Origin: Ensifer sp. IC3342
GTDB taxonomy: Bacteria; Pseudomonadota; Alphaproteobacteria; Rhizobiales; Rhizobiaceae
Length of the DNA stretch: 51,929 nt
Direction of reading: 5' to 3'
Assembly: GCF_020193655.1 (NCBI RefSeq)
Contig: NZ_JADYVE010000024.1
Coordinates: 1 to 51,929 of the forward strand
Made by a program: the position numbers and the translations under genes. Numbering within the stretch: the first letter of the stretch is position 1; each line of letters starts with the position of its first letter. This document shows, piece by piece, positions 36,716-45,224 of this stretch. The notes under the pieces are model-generated. The model was given only the letters and a program-made list of their open reading frames with translations. It was not told where the DNA came from and made no database searches.

Positions 36716-37050
36716 AGTAAGCGGGCGGTCGCGGAGCATGCACTCAATACCTTCGCCGAGTATCCTGCCAAACATGCGCGTGACGTTATTGCCGGACAAG
36801 GATCGCCCTATTGGCTGTCTATGGCTTTCCTGCCGAGCACCAGAGCCAGCTGAGAACTACAATCCGATCGAGAGCATCCGCCGTGGTGCGGCAACCGAGC
36901 GTGCGAGCCAAGGAAGCGTTGCCGCCACAAGCCGTAAAATTGATGGTGCAAGCTGATCGAGGTGGCCTCGAAGCGTGCGGGTTGACTGAAGAGACCCAAT
37001 CAGTTGCCGAGATGGTCGCGGCGTCAGAGTGCCGACGCCATTGTGCTCGT
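36716..37050 (+). pseudogene. IS256-family transposase C-terminal relic
   Basis: Broken frames give AEHALNTFAEYPAKHARDVI, then FPAEHQSQLRTT followed by NPIESI, the hallmark end block of mutator-type (IS256) transposases (FPAEHW.H.RTTNPIEST). Frameshifts separate the parts and the DDE core is missing. It lies between the phosphatase gene and the tts box of the next effector. Confidence 0.6.
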
Positions 37051-37146
37051 CCCGAACGGGAAAAGCCATGCCGCCTGCTCGGTCCCGTCACGAGTCGCGG
37101 TCAAGAGCGGCGAAATGACTGATCTGAGATCGCAATCCCTAAGCGC

Positions 37147-37176
37147 GTCAGCTTGTCGACAGCTGATCCCAATAGA
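37147..37176 (+). promoter_or_regulatory. tts box upstream of the orphan effector
   Basis: GTCAGCTTGTCGACAGCT at 37147-37164 matches the TtsI core without a mismatch in the conserved positions. It is oriented toward the gene at 37239, with 90 bp from its start to the ATG. This is the best of the three tts boxes in the window. Confidence 0.92.
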
Positions 37177-37238
37177 ACGAGAGAGAGCGCCACTATCGGC
37201 TCGGCATTGCGAACCGACTCAATCCCCGGGGAGTTGAC

Positions 37239-38618
37239 ATGGACCCATTTAACAGCATCAACCCATTCGACCGTGACCACGCCGCAGTGTCACAACCACA
37301 ACAGCAGCAGCAGCAAGCGGAGTTTGAGCCGTACTTGGATGAACTGCCGCAGCTTGATGCCCCTGCCGTTGCAGAATTTCCTGCTTCTTCAGATCGCTAC
37401 TATCTTCCTCTGTCTGAGGAAGAGCGTAGCCTCATCGAGGCTTTGGAACTTGGGCACCAGGGGGCCCACGGTCCTCTTTCCGAAGACGCCGTCACCAGAC
37501 ACCTCGGGGACACCGCTGCCCAGCACAGCGCGCCGCGGGAAGCTTGGACTTGGCCGATAGAGCTGCCTGCGGAAGGTCACGATCAGGACCCGCTGCGAGG
37601 GATGATGGGCGAACCCACCCTAACATCGTCTCTCCCAACCGCGCGCGATCACCAAGGACCGGATCGCGGAAAAGCCGTTCGCCAGTTCAACTGGAGCGAC
37701 GGCTACCAACCGGCTCCGAACGAGCTGACCAGGAGCGCTCACTCTTCAAGTCACGAGGTACTCATGGGTGAGGATTACACCGGGGAGTTGACGTCTGCGA
37801 AGAGGCAGAGAACACTAAGCCATACGGGAGGGGATGCCATCGGGCGCCAGGTGAGCGAGCCCGGTAGTTCAGCCGTTCGCGAGCTGATGGAAGACGCCGG
37901 CGCACCGTTTCAGACCAGCGATCGGCTCGTCCTTCCTGCGGAAGGCTACGATCAGGATCTGCTGTGGGCGATGGCGGGAAACGCCGGCCCATCGGCGTCT
38001 CTCGAGCCAACCGAGGGTCATCACCAAGGGCTGGATTCAGAATCGGTCGTTCTTCCCTTCAATTTCCGGCAGGGCGGCCAGCACGCGTCCGCTGCGCTTG
38101 ACCGTAGCAACGTCCCGCCGAGCCAGGACAGCCGACCCAACAGTTTTATCGTTCACAATGACCGCTACACGGCGCTGTTTGTGCCCGCGGCAACGATGAG
38201 GCGAAGCACCCCACTCAATCCGCCAGGCGCTGCCATTCCTCTGGGATTTCGACTGGAAAACGTTCCGCAGCCCAGCGCGCAACGAACGAATAGAGCCTCA
38301 GCTCTGCTTGGACGGCCGATGGAGCAAGCCGCTCCGGCGTCCTCCAGGGCTGAGAGGACGTCCCCCGCGCCCCGCGAGATTTATGCTGCATCGTTCGCCG
38401 TTCCTGAGAATTTTTCGCACGGCGACCAACCAGCCCCGGACACGATGCTCTCGAAGCTCCGCCGCTGGGGCCACGTGCCGAACGAGGCGCAGCCGGCAAT
38501 AAACTACGACATTCGCGGCGACCGTTACACCGCCCTCTTGGGGCCGGGGGGCCCCAATGACGTTCGGCTCATCCATCACCCAAGCAATGTAGATGCCGAG
38601 AGACAATCCCCACGCTAG
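37239..38618 (+). CDS. Candidate type III effector sharing a module with the NopD-like protein
   Basis: The 459-residue protein has GGGGAG before its ATG and a near-perfect tts box 90 bp upstream. The N terminus is polar with a run of glutamines (19-26) and no Sec signal, as in type III substrates. Residues about 143-205 (RQFNW...LT...TGELTSAKRQRTLS...GRQ) align with 770-830 of the NopD-like effector (RPLNW...TGELISAKRQKTLS). The KRQRTL patch is NLS-like. LPAEG-DQD occurs twice (109-117, 232-240), as does RYTAL (309-313, 429-433), so the protein is built from duplicated segments. The protease domain is absent. I recognise no catalytic motif. It could be a new effector or a surviving N-terminal derivative of a NopD-like gene. 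IS relics lie on both sides. Confidence 0.78.
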   Translation: MDPFNSINPFDRDHAAVSQPQQQQQQAEFEPYLDELPQLDAPAVAEFPASSDRYYLPLSEEERSLIEALELGHQGAHGPLSEDAVTRHLGDTAAQHSAPREAWTWPIELPAEGHDQDPLRGMMGEPTLTSSLPTARDHQGPDRGKAVRQFNWSDGYQPAPNELTRSAHSSSHEVLMGEDYTGELTSAKRQRTLSHTGGDAIGRQVSEPGSSAVRELMEDAGAPFQTSDRLVLPAEGYDQDLLWAMAGNAGPSASLEPTEGHHQGLDSESVVLPFNFRQGGQHASAALDRSNVPPSQDSRPNSFIVHNDRYTALFVPAATMRRSTPLNPPGAAIPLGFRLENVPQPSAQRTNRASALLGRPMEQAAPASSRAERTSPAPREIYAASFAVPENFSHGDQPAPDTMLSKLRRWGHVPNEAQPAINYDIRGDRYTALLGPGGPNDVRLIHHPSNVDAERQSPR

Positions 38619-38774
38619 GAATTAAGAACCCGTCCACATAGCTCCGGTATTGGACATTGCTAATGTAGCATAGCTTGCTCCAGCGAGCTTGGCGCGGCTC
38701 CGGGGGGTCCGGGTGAGCGCTACCCCGCCCGATTAACTTGCGCGCATCATCGCTGTGCGGCTCCTCGTTGAGGC

Positions 38775-39059
38775 AGCCATTTCGGTGATGCGGTGCGCGC
38801 CAAAGGTGGCACGCCGCGCGTCATCACTACCGCCATGTGGGGGCGCGACGAAGCCGAAACCCTGGCACGTCTCGATGCCTGGAACCAGCCGATCCATCGC
38901 ACTCGTGGCCGGATCGAGAAGATCTTCGGCACCTGGAAGCGAAGCTATGGTCTTCGACGCATGCGATAGCGCGGGCTTGCCAAGGCCGCCATGCAGATCC
39001 GCCTCACCGCCATCGCCTACAACATCAAACCAAGTTTGAAGATCGTTGCCGCCGGATAG
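38775..39059 (+). pseudogene. IS5-family transposase C-terminal fragment
   Basis: The frame reads HFGDAVRAKGGTPRVITTAM, then RGRIEKIFGTWKRSYGLRRM, a TAG in place of the usual W, and GLAKAAMQIRLTAIAYNIK. The Glu of RIEKIFG corresponds to the last residue of the DDE triad. The N-terminal two thirds are missing here. They resemble the fragment at 843-1253. Confidence 0.7.
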
Positions 39060-39797
39060 CACACGAAACAACACGCCATCCAATCGGCCGCCTTCTCAAG
39101 GCGGACGTGGCGATGCCCGCAACCGAACCTTTTCCTTCCATCCGGAGAAAATCACAGCAAATTCAATCGGAAGACCTACCCGCGCACAGATCTCTGAATG
39201 GCTCTCCTCGATGATGCGGACTCTCGGACCGCCTGGAACATGGTGCTCTATTGCACGACCCTTCTCTCATAGACTACCCGCCAAGATGCTGATCCGTGAC
39301 GCAGTGGTCTGGTGGTGGACTATCAGGGCGCCGCAGCACCGGTTTCCCTACAGTACACAAACGCGATATCGGCGCAGATACGGGGGATTTCGTATGCGGG
39401 TTCTTACCTGACCCTGAATCGCCACGTTGGCGACAGTTCGGGCACCTTACACTGAGCGCTGGTGCCGTGGTCCGGAACTGGGGCGGGTGGTTTCGGATCA
39501 GTCGGTGACTGGTTTTCCCATCTATGTTTAGCGCGAGATACCGCAACCGGCCCCATAATAGATCCGCCCGCCGTAAGCTGCATTGTGTTCACGTTGGGGA
39601 GCCTTATAATTAGTTCACCGCGTTCTCAGCTTAGCAACTGGTCGAGCATCCGACGGGCAACGCCTGAGTGATCGGGGAGATCATCGATGAGCTTGTGCGG
39701 CCTGGCCTGAAGTTTGCTCGTCGCTGATTGATCTTCTCGCCTTGAAGATCTTTTCAACTGTTGTTGAGGCGAGGCCAAAGTCTTGCTTGCCTACGAC
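39060..39797. other. No gene recognised
   Basis: Some 740 bp between an IS5 fragment and the stop of a minus-strand secreted-protein gene. Frames are short, there are no domain motifs, and neither a tts nor a nod box is present. The sequence is probably decayed mobile DNA. Confidence 0.4.
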
Positions 39798-40874
39798 CTA
39801 GCGATTGATATTGGTGCTGATCCTGTCCTGAGCGATAGAGTTCATGTTCGGTGGCGGATTGCCAGGACTACCTGTACCGCAGGGAGTACTAATTCGGCCG
39901 GATAGATACTGGCCGCTATTGCAGGGCAGCATGTTCACGTCTAGAAAATAACTTCCCTTCAGAGAGTTCTGGTAAGCTACAACTTCCTTCATCGACAAGG
40001 GCGCTGAGAATATCGTCGCTCCCTCGAATCCGGGCAATGCCTCTATCGGCTCGGGCGTCGGCGGGGTTTGTCCGGGCGCACCAGCAGCGCCAATAAGCCA
40101 TGGCCCGACCGATCCGAAAGTGACGGACTTCGGCCGGTCGGTCGGCGTACCAGTGTCGAAGGGAAAATGCGGGAAGCCACCGTCAAGCACGGCCTCATCC
40201 CACTGGTAAGCGGTAAACGCCAGAAAATAGATATACGGCGCGAAACGGTCAATGCGAACCTTTCCGTCTGGAGTGAAGGTATAATAGATCCACTCGGTTC
40301 CGGAGAAGTCGCCTGTTGGTCCCAGGAGATTCATATCCCACGGCTTCTGCCAATATGCGGTTTGCGCCATATTGCCTTGAAGCAAACTTTTGGCGAAAGA
40401 CCACTTTTGCCCACTTAAGCTGGGCTGGGCGCCCAAAGCGAATGACAAGTAAGCGCCGTTGGAATCGGAACTCAATAGCGACAGCGTGCTACCGCCATTG
40501 GGAACGGTATTATCGCGGGTCTTTTCGACCAGAAGGATCGTAAAACCCGTGGCCGGGCTGATCGATGCGATCTCCCTTGTCTCGATTGACGAGCTCGGCG
40601 GAAAGTTAAATGAAGTCTTATCCGTATAGAAGTCAAATGCCTGCTTCGTGTTATCAGGCACTGGATAATCCGCCTTCGCCGCAGAGTCGTGTATGTATAG
40701 CTTTGGATAGTTACCGAAAACAGGCACGACCTTGGGGGTGAGTGTCTGAGACACTTTTACCGACGCGCTCTTCAAGCAGTCAGCCTGATTGACGCATGCA
40801 CCAGCTTGGCTTGCACCAGCAACAAAACACGCCATGATAGAGAATGGTAGAGCGATTGTTGTTCCAGTTTTCAT
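39798..40874 (-). CDS. Secreted protein of unknown function
   Basis: The 358-residue precursor has a signal peptide (about 1-26, ALPFSIMACFVAGASQAGAC). The mature part is rich in aromatic, Ser, Gly and Pro residues, with alternating polar and hydrophobic stretches that suggest a beta-sandwich. Cysteines occur near both ends, including Cys27/Cys33 and LPCNSG...TPCGTG, and could form disulfides. AAGGAGGAG stands 7 bases before the ATG. It lies 33 bp downstream of the glycerophosphodiester phosphodiesterase gene in the same direction, so the two form an operon. I do not recognise the family. It could be a lectin-like or LamG-like binding protein, but this is inference. Confidence 0.75.
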   Translation of the reverse strand: MKTGTTIALPFSIMACFVAGASQAGACVNQADCLKSASVKVSQTLTPKVVPVFGNYPKLYIHDSAAKADYPVPDNTKQAFDFYTDKTSFNFPPSSSIETREIASISPATGFTILLVEKTRDNTVPNGGSTLSLLSSDSNGAYLSFALGAQPSLSGQKWSFAKSLLQGNMAQTAYWQKPWDMNLLGPTGDFSGTEWIYYTFTPDGKVRIDRFAPYIYFLAFTAYQWDEAVLDGGFPHFPFDTGTPTDRPKSVTFGSVGPWLIGAAGAPGQTPPTPEPIEALPGFEGATIFSAPLSMKEVVAYQNSLKGSYFLDVNMLPCNSGQYLSGRISTPCGTGSPGNPPPNMNSIAQDRISTNINR

Positions 40875-40907
40875 TGGAAGACTCCTCCTTAGGCGGTAGG
40901 TCTTACC

Positions 40908-42035
40908 TTAGCGGCTCAGATTGCTGGTGTTGCGGTGCCCTAACTGGCGCAGCATGTCGGCAACCACATCGGGCCAATCGGTGGTGATCAAATTCGTACG
41001 ATTGACGATCGCCATTTCCGGATCGCCGCGATAGTCCGGCACGATACCTCCGGGAGCGGCCGATGTTGGATCTGTGTCGTGCTCGAAGCAACATTTTCCC
41101 GCGCTGTTGGCGACGCCCTCCGGATAATAGTTACTTTCATGATAGGTGGCGAAGCCCTGCTTTTGATCGATATAGTTGAGATACGCCTGAAGACCGTCAC
41201 CCTTGTAGAATTGGTTCATTTCAAACTGAACGGGGAACGGCGCGACATTCCACTGATCGTAGATCGTATCCTGGTGAGGATCATCGTTGGAATCCTTAAC
41301 GTTCTTGTCGTCCGGGTTTTCAACTATAATCAACCCGCCTATGACATTGGGATCGTAGGTGGTCCGATTCAGAAACGTGCCAATATCCACCGCATCCTTG
41401 GCTTTCAGCTTGAATACCACAGCCTTGCTCAACTGGCGGTTCTTTTTGGCCGCGAGGATGTCAAGGCAACGCTGCGTGAGTTCGATGGGATCAGTGGGAT
41501 CCTGATCATCCACCGCCCCTTTCACATCGACGATCATCACATAACCATGCCCATCATCGGTGACGTATTGGGCGAGCAGATCAAGCGCCGCGGAAAACGT
41601 CAGGAACTTGGCCTTGCGCCCTTGCGAGTCCTTGAACACGCGCCCATGGCGGTCGCGTAGATCGGCTAGCTGCACTTGCGAATAGTTCTGATTGTACAAC
41701 AAGCCGGTTCCAGTAGACTCCCGTTCAAGCGTGTAATCGTGAGATAGAATGACTTCTTTGTCGGCAGTAAAGCGGGCATCGACCTCCACGATTTCAATCT
41801 GTGAATTCCAGGCATCTTGCAAGGCGTAGGCTGAGTTCTCGGGATATACCTCCCAAGATCCGCGATGCGCGGATAGTAGAACCAAGTCCTGGTCAGGTTT
41901 TGGCAATCTAAACATGTTTCTCGTGATGGCGCCGACCAGATATGATGAAGGGTTCACTGGAAGCACCGCCTCTGCCCTGACATTCGACGAACAACACAAG
42001 AAAAAAATCGACGTAGAAATCAATGTTACTCGCAT
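40908..42035 (-). CDS. Secreted glycerophosphodiester phosphodiesterase
   Basis: Read from the ATG at 42035 (375 residues), it begins with a signal peptide, MRVTLISTSIFFLCCSSNVR. The frame is open 86 codons further upstream, but that part lacks a signal and looks non-coding. The GDPD signature is present: LLSAHRGSWEVYPENSAYAL with the catalytic His-Arg and Glu, IVEVDARFTADKEVILSHD with metal ligands and the second catalytic His. The enzyme hydrolyses glycerophosphodiesters, deacylated phospholipids, to glycerol-3-phosphate and an alcohol such as inositol or choline, here in the periplasm or outside the cell. It is cotranscribed with the unknown secreted protein. A ROK-operator-like site lies upstream. 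Confidence 0.88.
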   Translation of the reverse strand: MRVTLISTSIFFLCCSSNVRAEAVLPVNPSSYLVGAITRNMFRLPKPDQDLVLLSAHRGSWEVYPENSAYALQDAWNSQIEIVEVDARFTADKEVILSHDYTLERESTGTGLLYNQNYSQVQLADLRDRHGRVFKDSQGRKAKFLTFSAALDLLAQYVTDDGHGYVMIVDVKGAVDDQDPTDPIELTQRCLDILAAKKNRQLSKAVVFKLKAKDAVDIGTFLNRTTYDPNVIGGLIIVENPDDKNVKDSNDDPHQDTIYDQWNVAPFPVQFEMNQFYKGDGLQAYLNYIDQKQGFATYHESNYYPEGVANSAGKCCFEHDTDPTSAAPGGIVPDYRGDPEMAIVNRTNLITTDWPDVVADMLRQLGHRNTSNLSR

Positions 42036-42299
42036 GTTCAATCCCCGATAAAAATAATGTGATACGCCTGTCATAGGCGGTGCGCGAAGCGCTCTCATCA
42101 CGAACGTCTGCCAATCCACCGAAGATGTGCCGCTGCCGTCCGCTGTCAACAAAATCCTCCGAGCAAGTTGCGTGCCGGATTGGCGCGCCCCCTTGGCCGC
42201 ACCACTGTCGGCGCCGGCCGCCAGCGAAATCCCTGGCCTGCCATCAACATTCTTGTCCGGCTTCGGACAAAAGGTTCGAACAATCTGTTGCAATGTGGA

Positions 42300-42321
42300 T
42301 TAATTTGCGCAATGTAAATAA
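42300..42321. promoter_or_regulatory. Second copy of the candidate ROK operator
   Basis: The arms TTAATTTGC and GTAAATAA flank the same centre as the site at 30937-30958. The similarity continues downstream through GTAAGAGGA to the start of the decayed binding-protein gene. A further TTGCAATGT lies just upstream. Confidence 0.5.
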
Positions 42322-42373
42322 GTGGCACACAGGCCCACGTAAGAGGAGTGAATCTTCAACCCTGGGAGAAGCT

Positions 42374-42620
42374 CATGAAACTGTCACTCGTCCTTGCATT
42401 TCCGCGGCTATCGCGATTGCCGCGGCATATCCGGCGAGGGCCGGCGCGCCGGCCATCTACTGTGCTCAAGGCGGGGGACGCGCGCGCTGTGGCAGCCGGC
42501 GCGACGTATGGCTTCAGATCACCCTGCGCAGGCGGCAGGGAGCATCCTTTCAAGGAAACGGCTTGCTCCCAGAAGCCAACGCGCATTTCCTGCAACTCAG
42601 GCCCGAACTCGAACTGAGCT
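42374..42620 (+). pseudogene. Decayed ABC solute-binding protein gene, paralogue of the one at 31011
   Basis: The ATG at 42374 after GGGAGAAGCTC starts MKLSLVLA; a one-base shift then leads into SAAIAIAAAYPARAG and IYCAQGGGR. These correspond to MRLSIAFASAAILVTAVVPA and IYSPQGGER of the intact binding protein at 31011. The promoter region is also similar. The frame is lost soon after and no ATPase or permease follows. The start of a second, related importer operon was copied or transferred here and then decayed. Confidence 0.65.
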
Positions 42621-42807
42621 CCACTTGGGATAAGGAGCAGGAGGGGAGGCATCGGGCTTCACTGCGCTCGCCATCCCTCATCAAGAAGTCCCTAGGAGTA
42701 GATTGCCACCCGTTGGCCATCCTTTCGCTGGCGATGCTCTTGTTACGGTTTCCGAGGCCGATGGTCCGTAGTGCGAGTGCACAATCTGGCGGTTGAATTG
42801 GGAAACC

Positions 42808-42996
42808 ATGCTCTCACCCGACGAAAAATCGTGCCTTCGGTGGGTGTCCGAAGATAGATCTGTCGCCGAGATCGCGCTGATTCAGGGAAGATGTATCCCT
42901 GAAGTCGAACAAAGCCTTGCTCGTGCGCTCGCGGCACTTGGAGCAAAATCGATAGATGAAGCGCTCATGAAGGCCAACCTCTCAACCTGCAAATAA
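42808..42996 (+). CDS. LuxR-type helix-turn-helix protein, domain only
   Basis: The 62-residue protein is LSPDEKSCLRWVSEDRSVAE and onward through VEQSLARALAALGAKSIDEAL. This is the C-terminal DNA-binding domain of LuxR/TraR-type regulators (LS..E...L.W...G.S..EIA.......TVE..L..A..KLGA). The autoinducer-binding domain is absent. A ribosome binding site such as GGGAAACC before the ATG is weak. It may be a truncated gene end, or a stand-alone modulator that forms heterodimers with full-length regulators, as TrlR/TraM-like truncated proteins can. The GC-rich hairpin at 43023-43038 follows. Confidence 0.55.
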   Translation: MLSPDEKSCLRWVSEDRSVAEIALIQGRCIPEVEQSLARALAALGAKSIDEALMKANLSTCK

Positions 42997-43364
42997 AATC
43001 CCACCTCGAGTCGACGTGGTTTCCCCATCGTGATGGGGGATGTAGCGCAAACTTCATGCTTGGAGGTGCCGGTCAATCCCGCTCTCTTGTGATGGCGTAT
43101 TGCGCGGCTCCGTATCTTCCTTAATCGATCCTTGGAGGGTCAACTAGCCGGCTGGGGCTGATCGCGCCCGGCTCCCGGCCTTTTGAGGAGCCATTGAGCA
43201 GGACCCGCTCCCGATGGAACCTCTTCAAATGCCGCACGATCTTTCACACGCCTTCCAACCCCTCATGATTTCGGTCACGTCTTCGGGGCCTCATGCATTT
43301 TTGAATCCGACAATTGCGCAGCCACGCCCTTTGCTCTTCGCGGCGGTCCGGATCGGAAGCAACC
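42997..43364. other. Intergenic with hairpin
   Basis: CCCCATC-GT-GATGGGG at 43023-43038 is a perfect 7-bp stem without a T tract. Nothing else is recognisable before the DUF3991 relic. Confidence 0.4.
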
Positions 43365-43920
43365 ATGAAAAGGGAAGATGTCGAGCAGTTGCGACAGCGG
43401 TCAGCCGTTCGGCAGTGCTGGAGACGTGGGCTTGCCATCGATGTCAGGGAAAGCACCCGCCGGGCGGTAAAGTTCCGCGCGGCTCCGAAATCGTCATTGT
43501 GACTCACGAGGGCGGTGGCTGGGTCGACCCGCTCAGCGACGGCAAGGGCGACGTCTTTTCGCTCGTCACCCGTCGACGGCGTCGGGTTTATCGAAGGACT
43601 TGAGCGGATCGCTACGCTCGTCGGCTATCAGCCGTCACTACTTACCTGGCGCAAACCACTCCAACCTGAGGCGCCTATCGTCACGACCGCAGAGCGCTGG
43701 CTGTCGTGCAGAAGCCCCGTCCCAGGCTCGGGCGCGTGGCGTTACTTTGCGTTGGGAACGCTCTGCCTCGATCATCCGGACGGCAGCGCGGCAGGGGTAT
43801 GCTACGCGATGGGCAGTCGGCAGCCCATACCCTCTGCGCCTATCTGAACGGGATGCGCGATTGGGGAGGTGCAGGCAATGCAGCGCGGGTGTCTTTCCGT
43901 CACGCGCAGTGAAGATGGGA
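43365..43920 (+). pseudogene. DUF3991/TOPRIM-domain plasmid protein relic
   Basis: From the ATG at 43365 the frames give MKREDVEQLRQ, then AIDVRESTRRAVKF, then GSEIVIVTHEGGGWVDPLSD with GKGDVF, then DGVGFIEGLERIATLVGYQP. This is the zinc-ribbon-like N-terminal part of DUF3991 proteins, which carry a TOPRIM domain and are common on rhizobial and agrobacterial plasmids beside ardC-type genes. Several frameshifts break it. The TOPRIM half is not found. Confidence 0.6.
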
Positions 43921-43988
43921 TGATCATGCGTCATCGCGTTCGATCGGTCGCCTAGAGGGGTTGGTCAGACCAAGGTGAGCCGGCTGAG

Positions 43989-44880
43989 GGAATTACGATC
44001 GAGCTTGTAGCCAAGGCTGTCGAGGTTCTCGAGCGCCGGTCATTTCGGGTGGCATCTGCCCATGGCCTCACGTCGCTCTGGCCGGTGCTTATCGCAAGGC
44101 CCGTGTGCAAGGATCACCTCTCAGCCGAGATCCTTCGTCAGCTCAACCGCTTCCGCGACCATCTCAACGACCTGTTCGGCACACCGGACACACTGGCAAT
44201 TCCGGACGGACCCGGTGATCGGCCCTAGCGGATCACGACGAGGCAGTTCAGACGCACGATCGCATGGCACATTGCCAACTGGCCCTTCGGCACAATCGCC
44301 GACATGATTCAGTATAAACATGCTTCCGTTGCCGCCTTCTAGGCTATGCCGGCTCCAGCCAATTCGGCTTCCGCGCGGAGGTCGAGAACCAGCACAGCCT
44401 CGGCGAGCTCGATGATCTGTTGACTTATTTCGATGAGCGTCGGGCCGGCGCGACGCTGTCCGGACCCGCCGCAACGCGCATACCGAGACGCTCGACGGCA
44501 TATCGGCAGAACTCGGCCGCATCCGGCGATAATTGCGGATCCTTCCCGGCTCCACAATGCTGGCGAGCCTCACGCGAACATTGCATGTCGGGGTGCTGGC
44601 CGACTGCTTCTTCGATCCCGGCACTGCCGCCTGCCTGAAGCAGGCAACTGATGCCAAAGGCCCGCTGATAGCGCTTTGCCAGCCGACCCTTTGGCCCAAT
44701 GCCTGCATCACCGCAAGACATCGGCCCGCCTAGGCTCGTTCAGCGCAAGAAGCCAGAAGCCTGTTGAAGGAGAAGCGGCTGTCCCATCTGCAGCGCAGTA
44801 CCCTGCAGCAAGACCTCGAGCGAATGACGGCGGTCCTGATCAGCATAGACGAGGTTCGGACCGCGTCTGGCTCCTGATGC
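43989..44880 (+). pseudogene. Plasmid tyrosine-recombinase-like integrase pseudogene
   Basis: One frame runs from GITIELVAKAVEVLERRSFR through HLNDLFGTPDTLAIPDGPGD to a TAG at 44226. It resumes with RITTRQFRRTIAWHIANWPF and IADMIQYKHASVAAF before another TAG, and after frameshifts with RAEVENQHSLGELDDLLTYF and LLKEKRLSHLQRSTLQQDLE. The R...H..(H) arrangement in TTRQFRRTIAWHIA and the YKHASVA helix is typical of the integrase-like proteins of rhizobial plasmids. At least two nonsense and several frameshift changes inactivate it. Confidence 0.6.
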
Positions 44881-45186
44881 TAAGCGGGCCGTGGCAGGCT
44901 TCGACCGCCGAGCGGGATGCGGGCACCGAGGGGCTGCGGCAGGAGCTGGCCAGATCTGTTGACGCCAGGGTTGTCGCCTTGCAGCGCTAGCGGCGAGACA
45001 ACGCCGGCCGAGAGCCGCGCATCATCCATCCGTCCCGCGCGCGCTGATCATGGTCTGCGCCTTCTTCAGCTCGCCCGTCGAGGCAGGGCTCGGGTGTGGC
45101 AAACGCTGCCAGCCCATCAACCCTGTTCCGCACCACCGCCGAGAACAGGGTGTGACGGGCCGGCCTCCCGCGTCTGCCCCTGCCGC

Positions 45187-45210
45187 CTCGCCCTCGACGG
45201 AGAGGGCGAG
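45187..45210 (+). promoter_or_regulatory. Hairpin abutting the ardC ribosome binding site
   Basis: CTCGCCCTC at 45187-45195 and GAGGGCGAG at 45202-45210 form a perfect 9-bp stem with a 6-base loop. The stem ends at the base before TTAAGGAGG, the ardC ribosome binding site. It could affect translation, or act as a folded single-strand element during conjugative entry. Confidence 0.6.
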
Positions 45211-45224
45211 TTAAGGAGGCAGCA

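Noticed and set aside
42036..42293. Upstream in-frame extension of the glycerophosphodiesterase
   Set aside because: The extension lacks a signal peptide and would push the clear signal at 42035 into the interior, so the ATG at 42035 is preferred.
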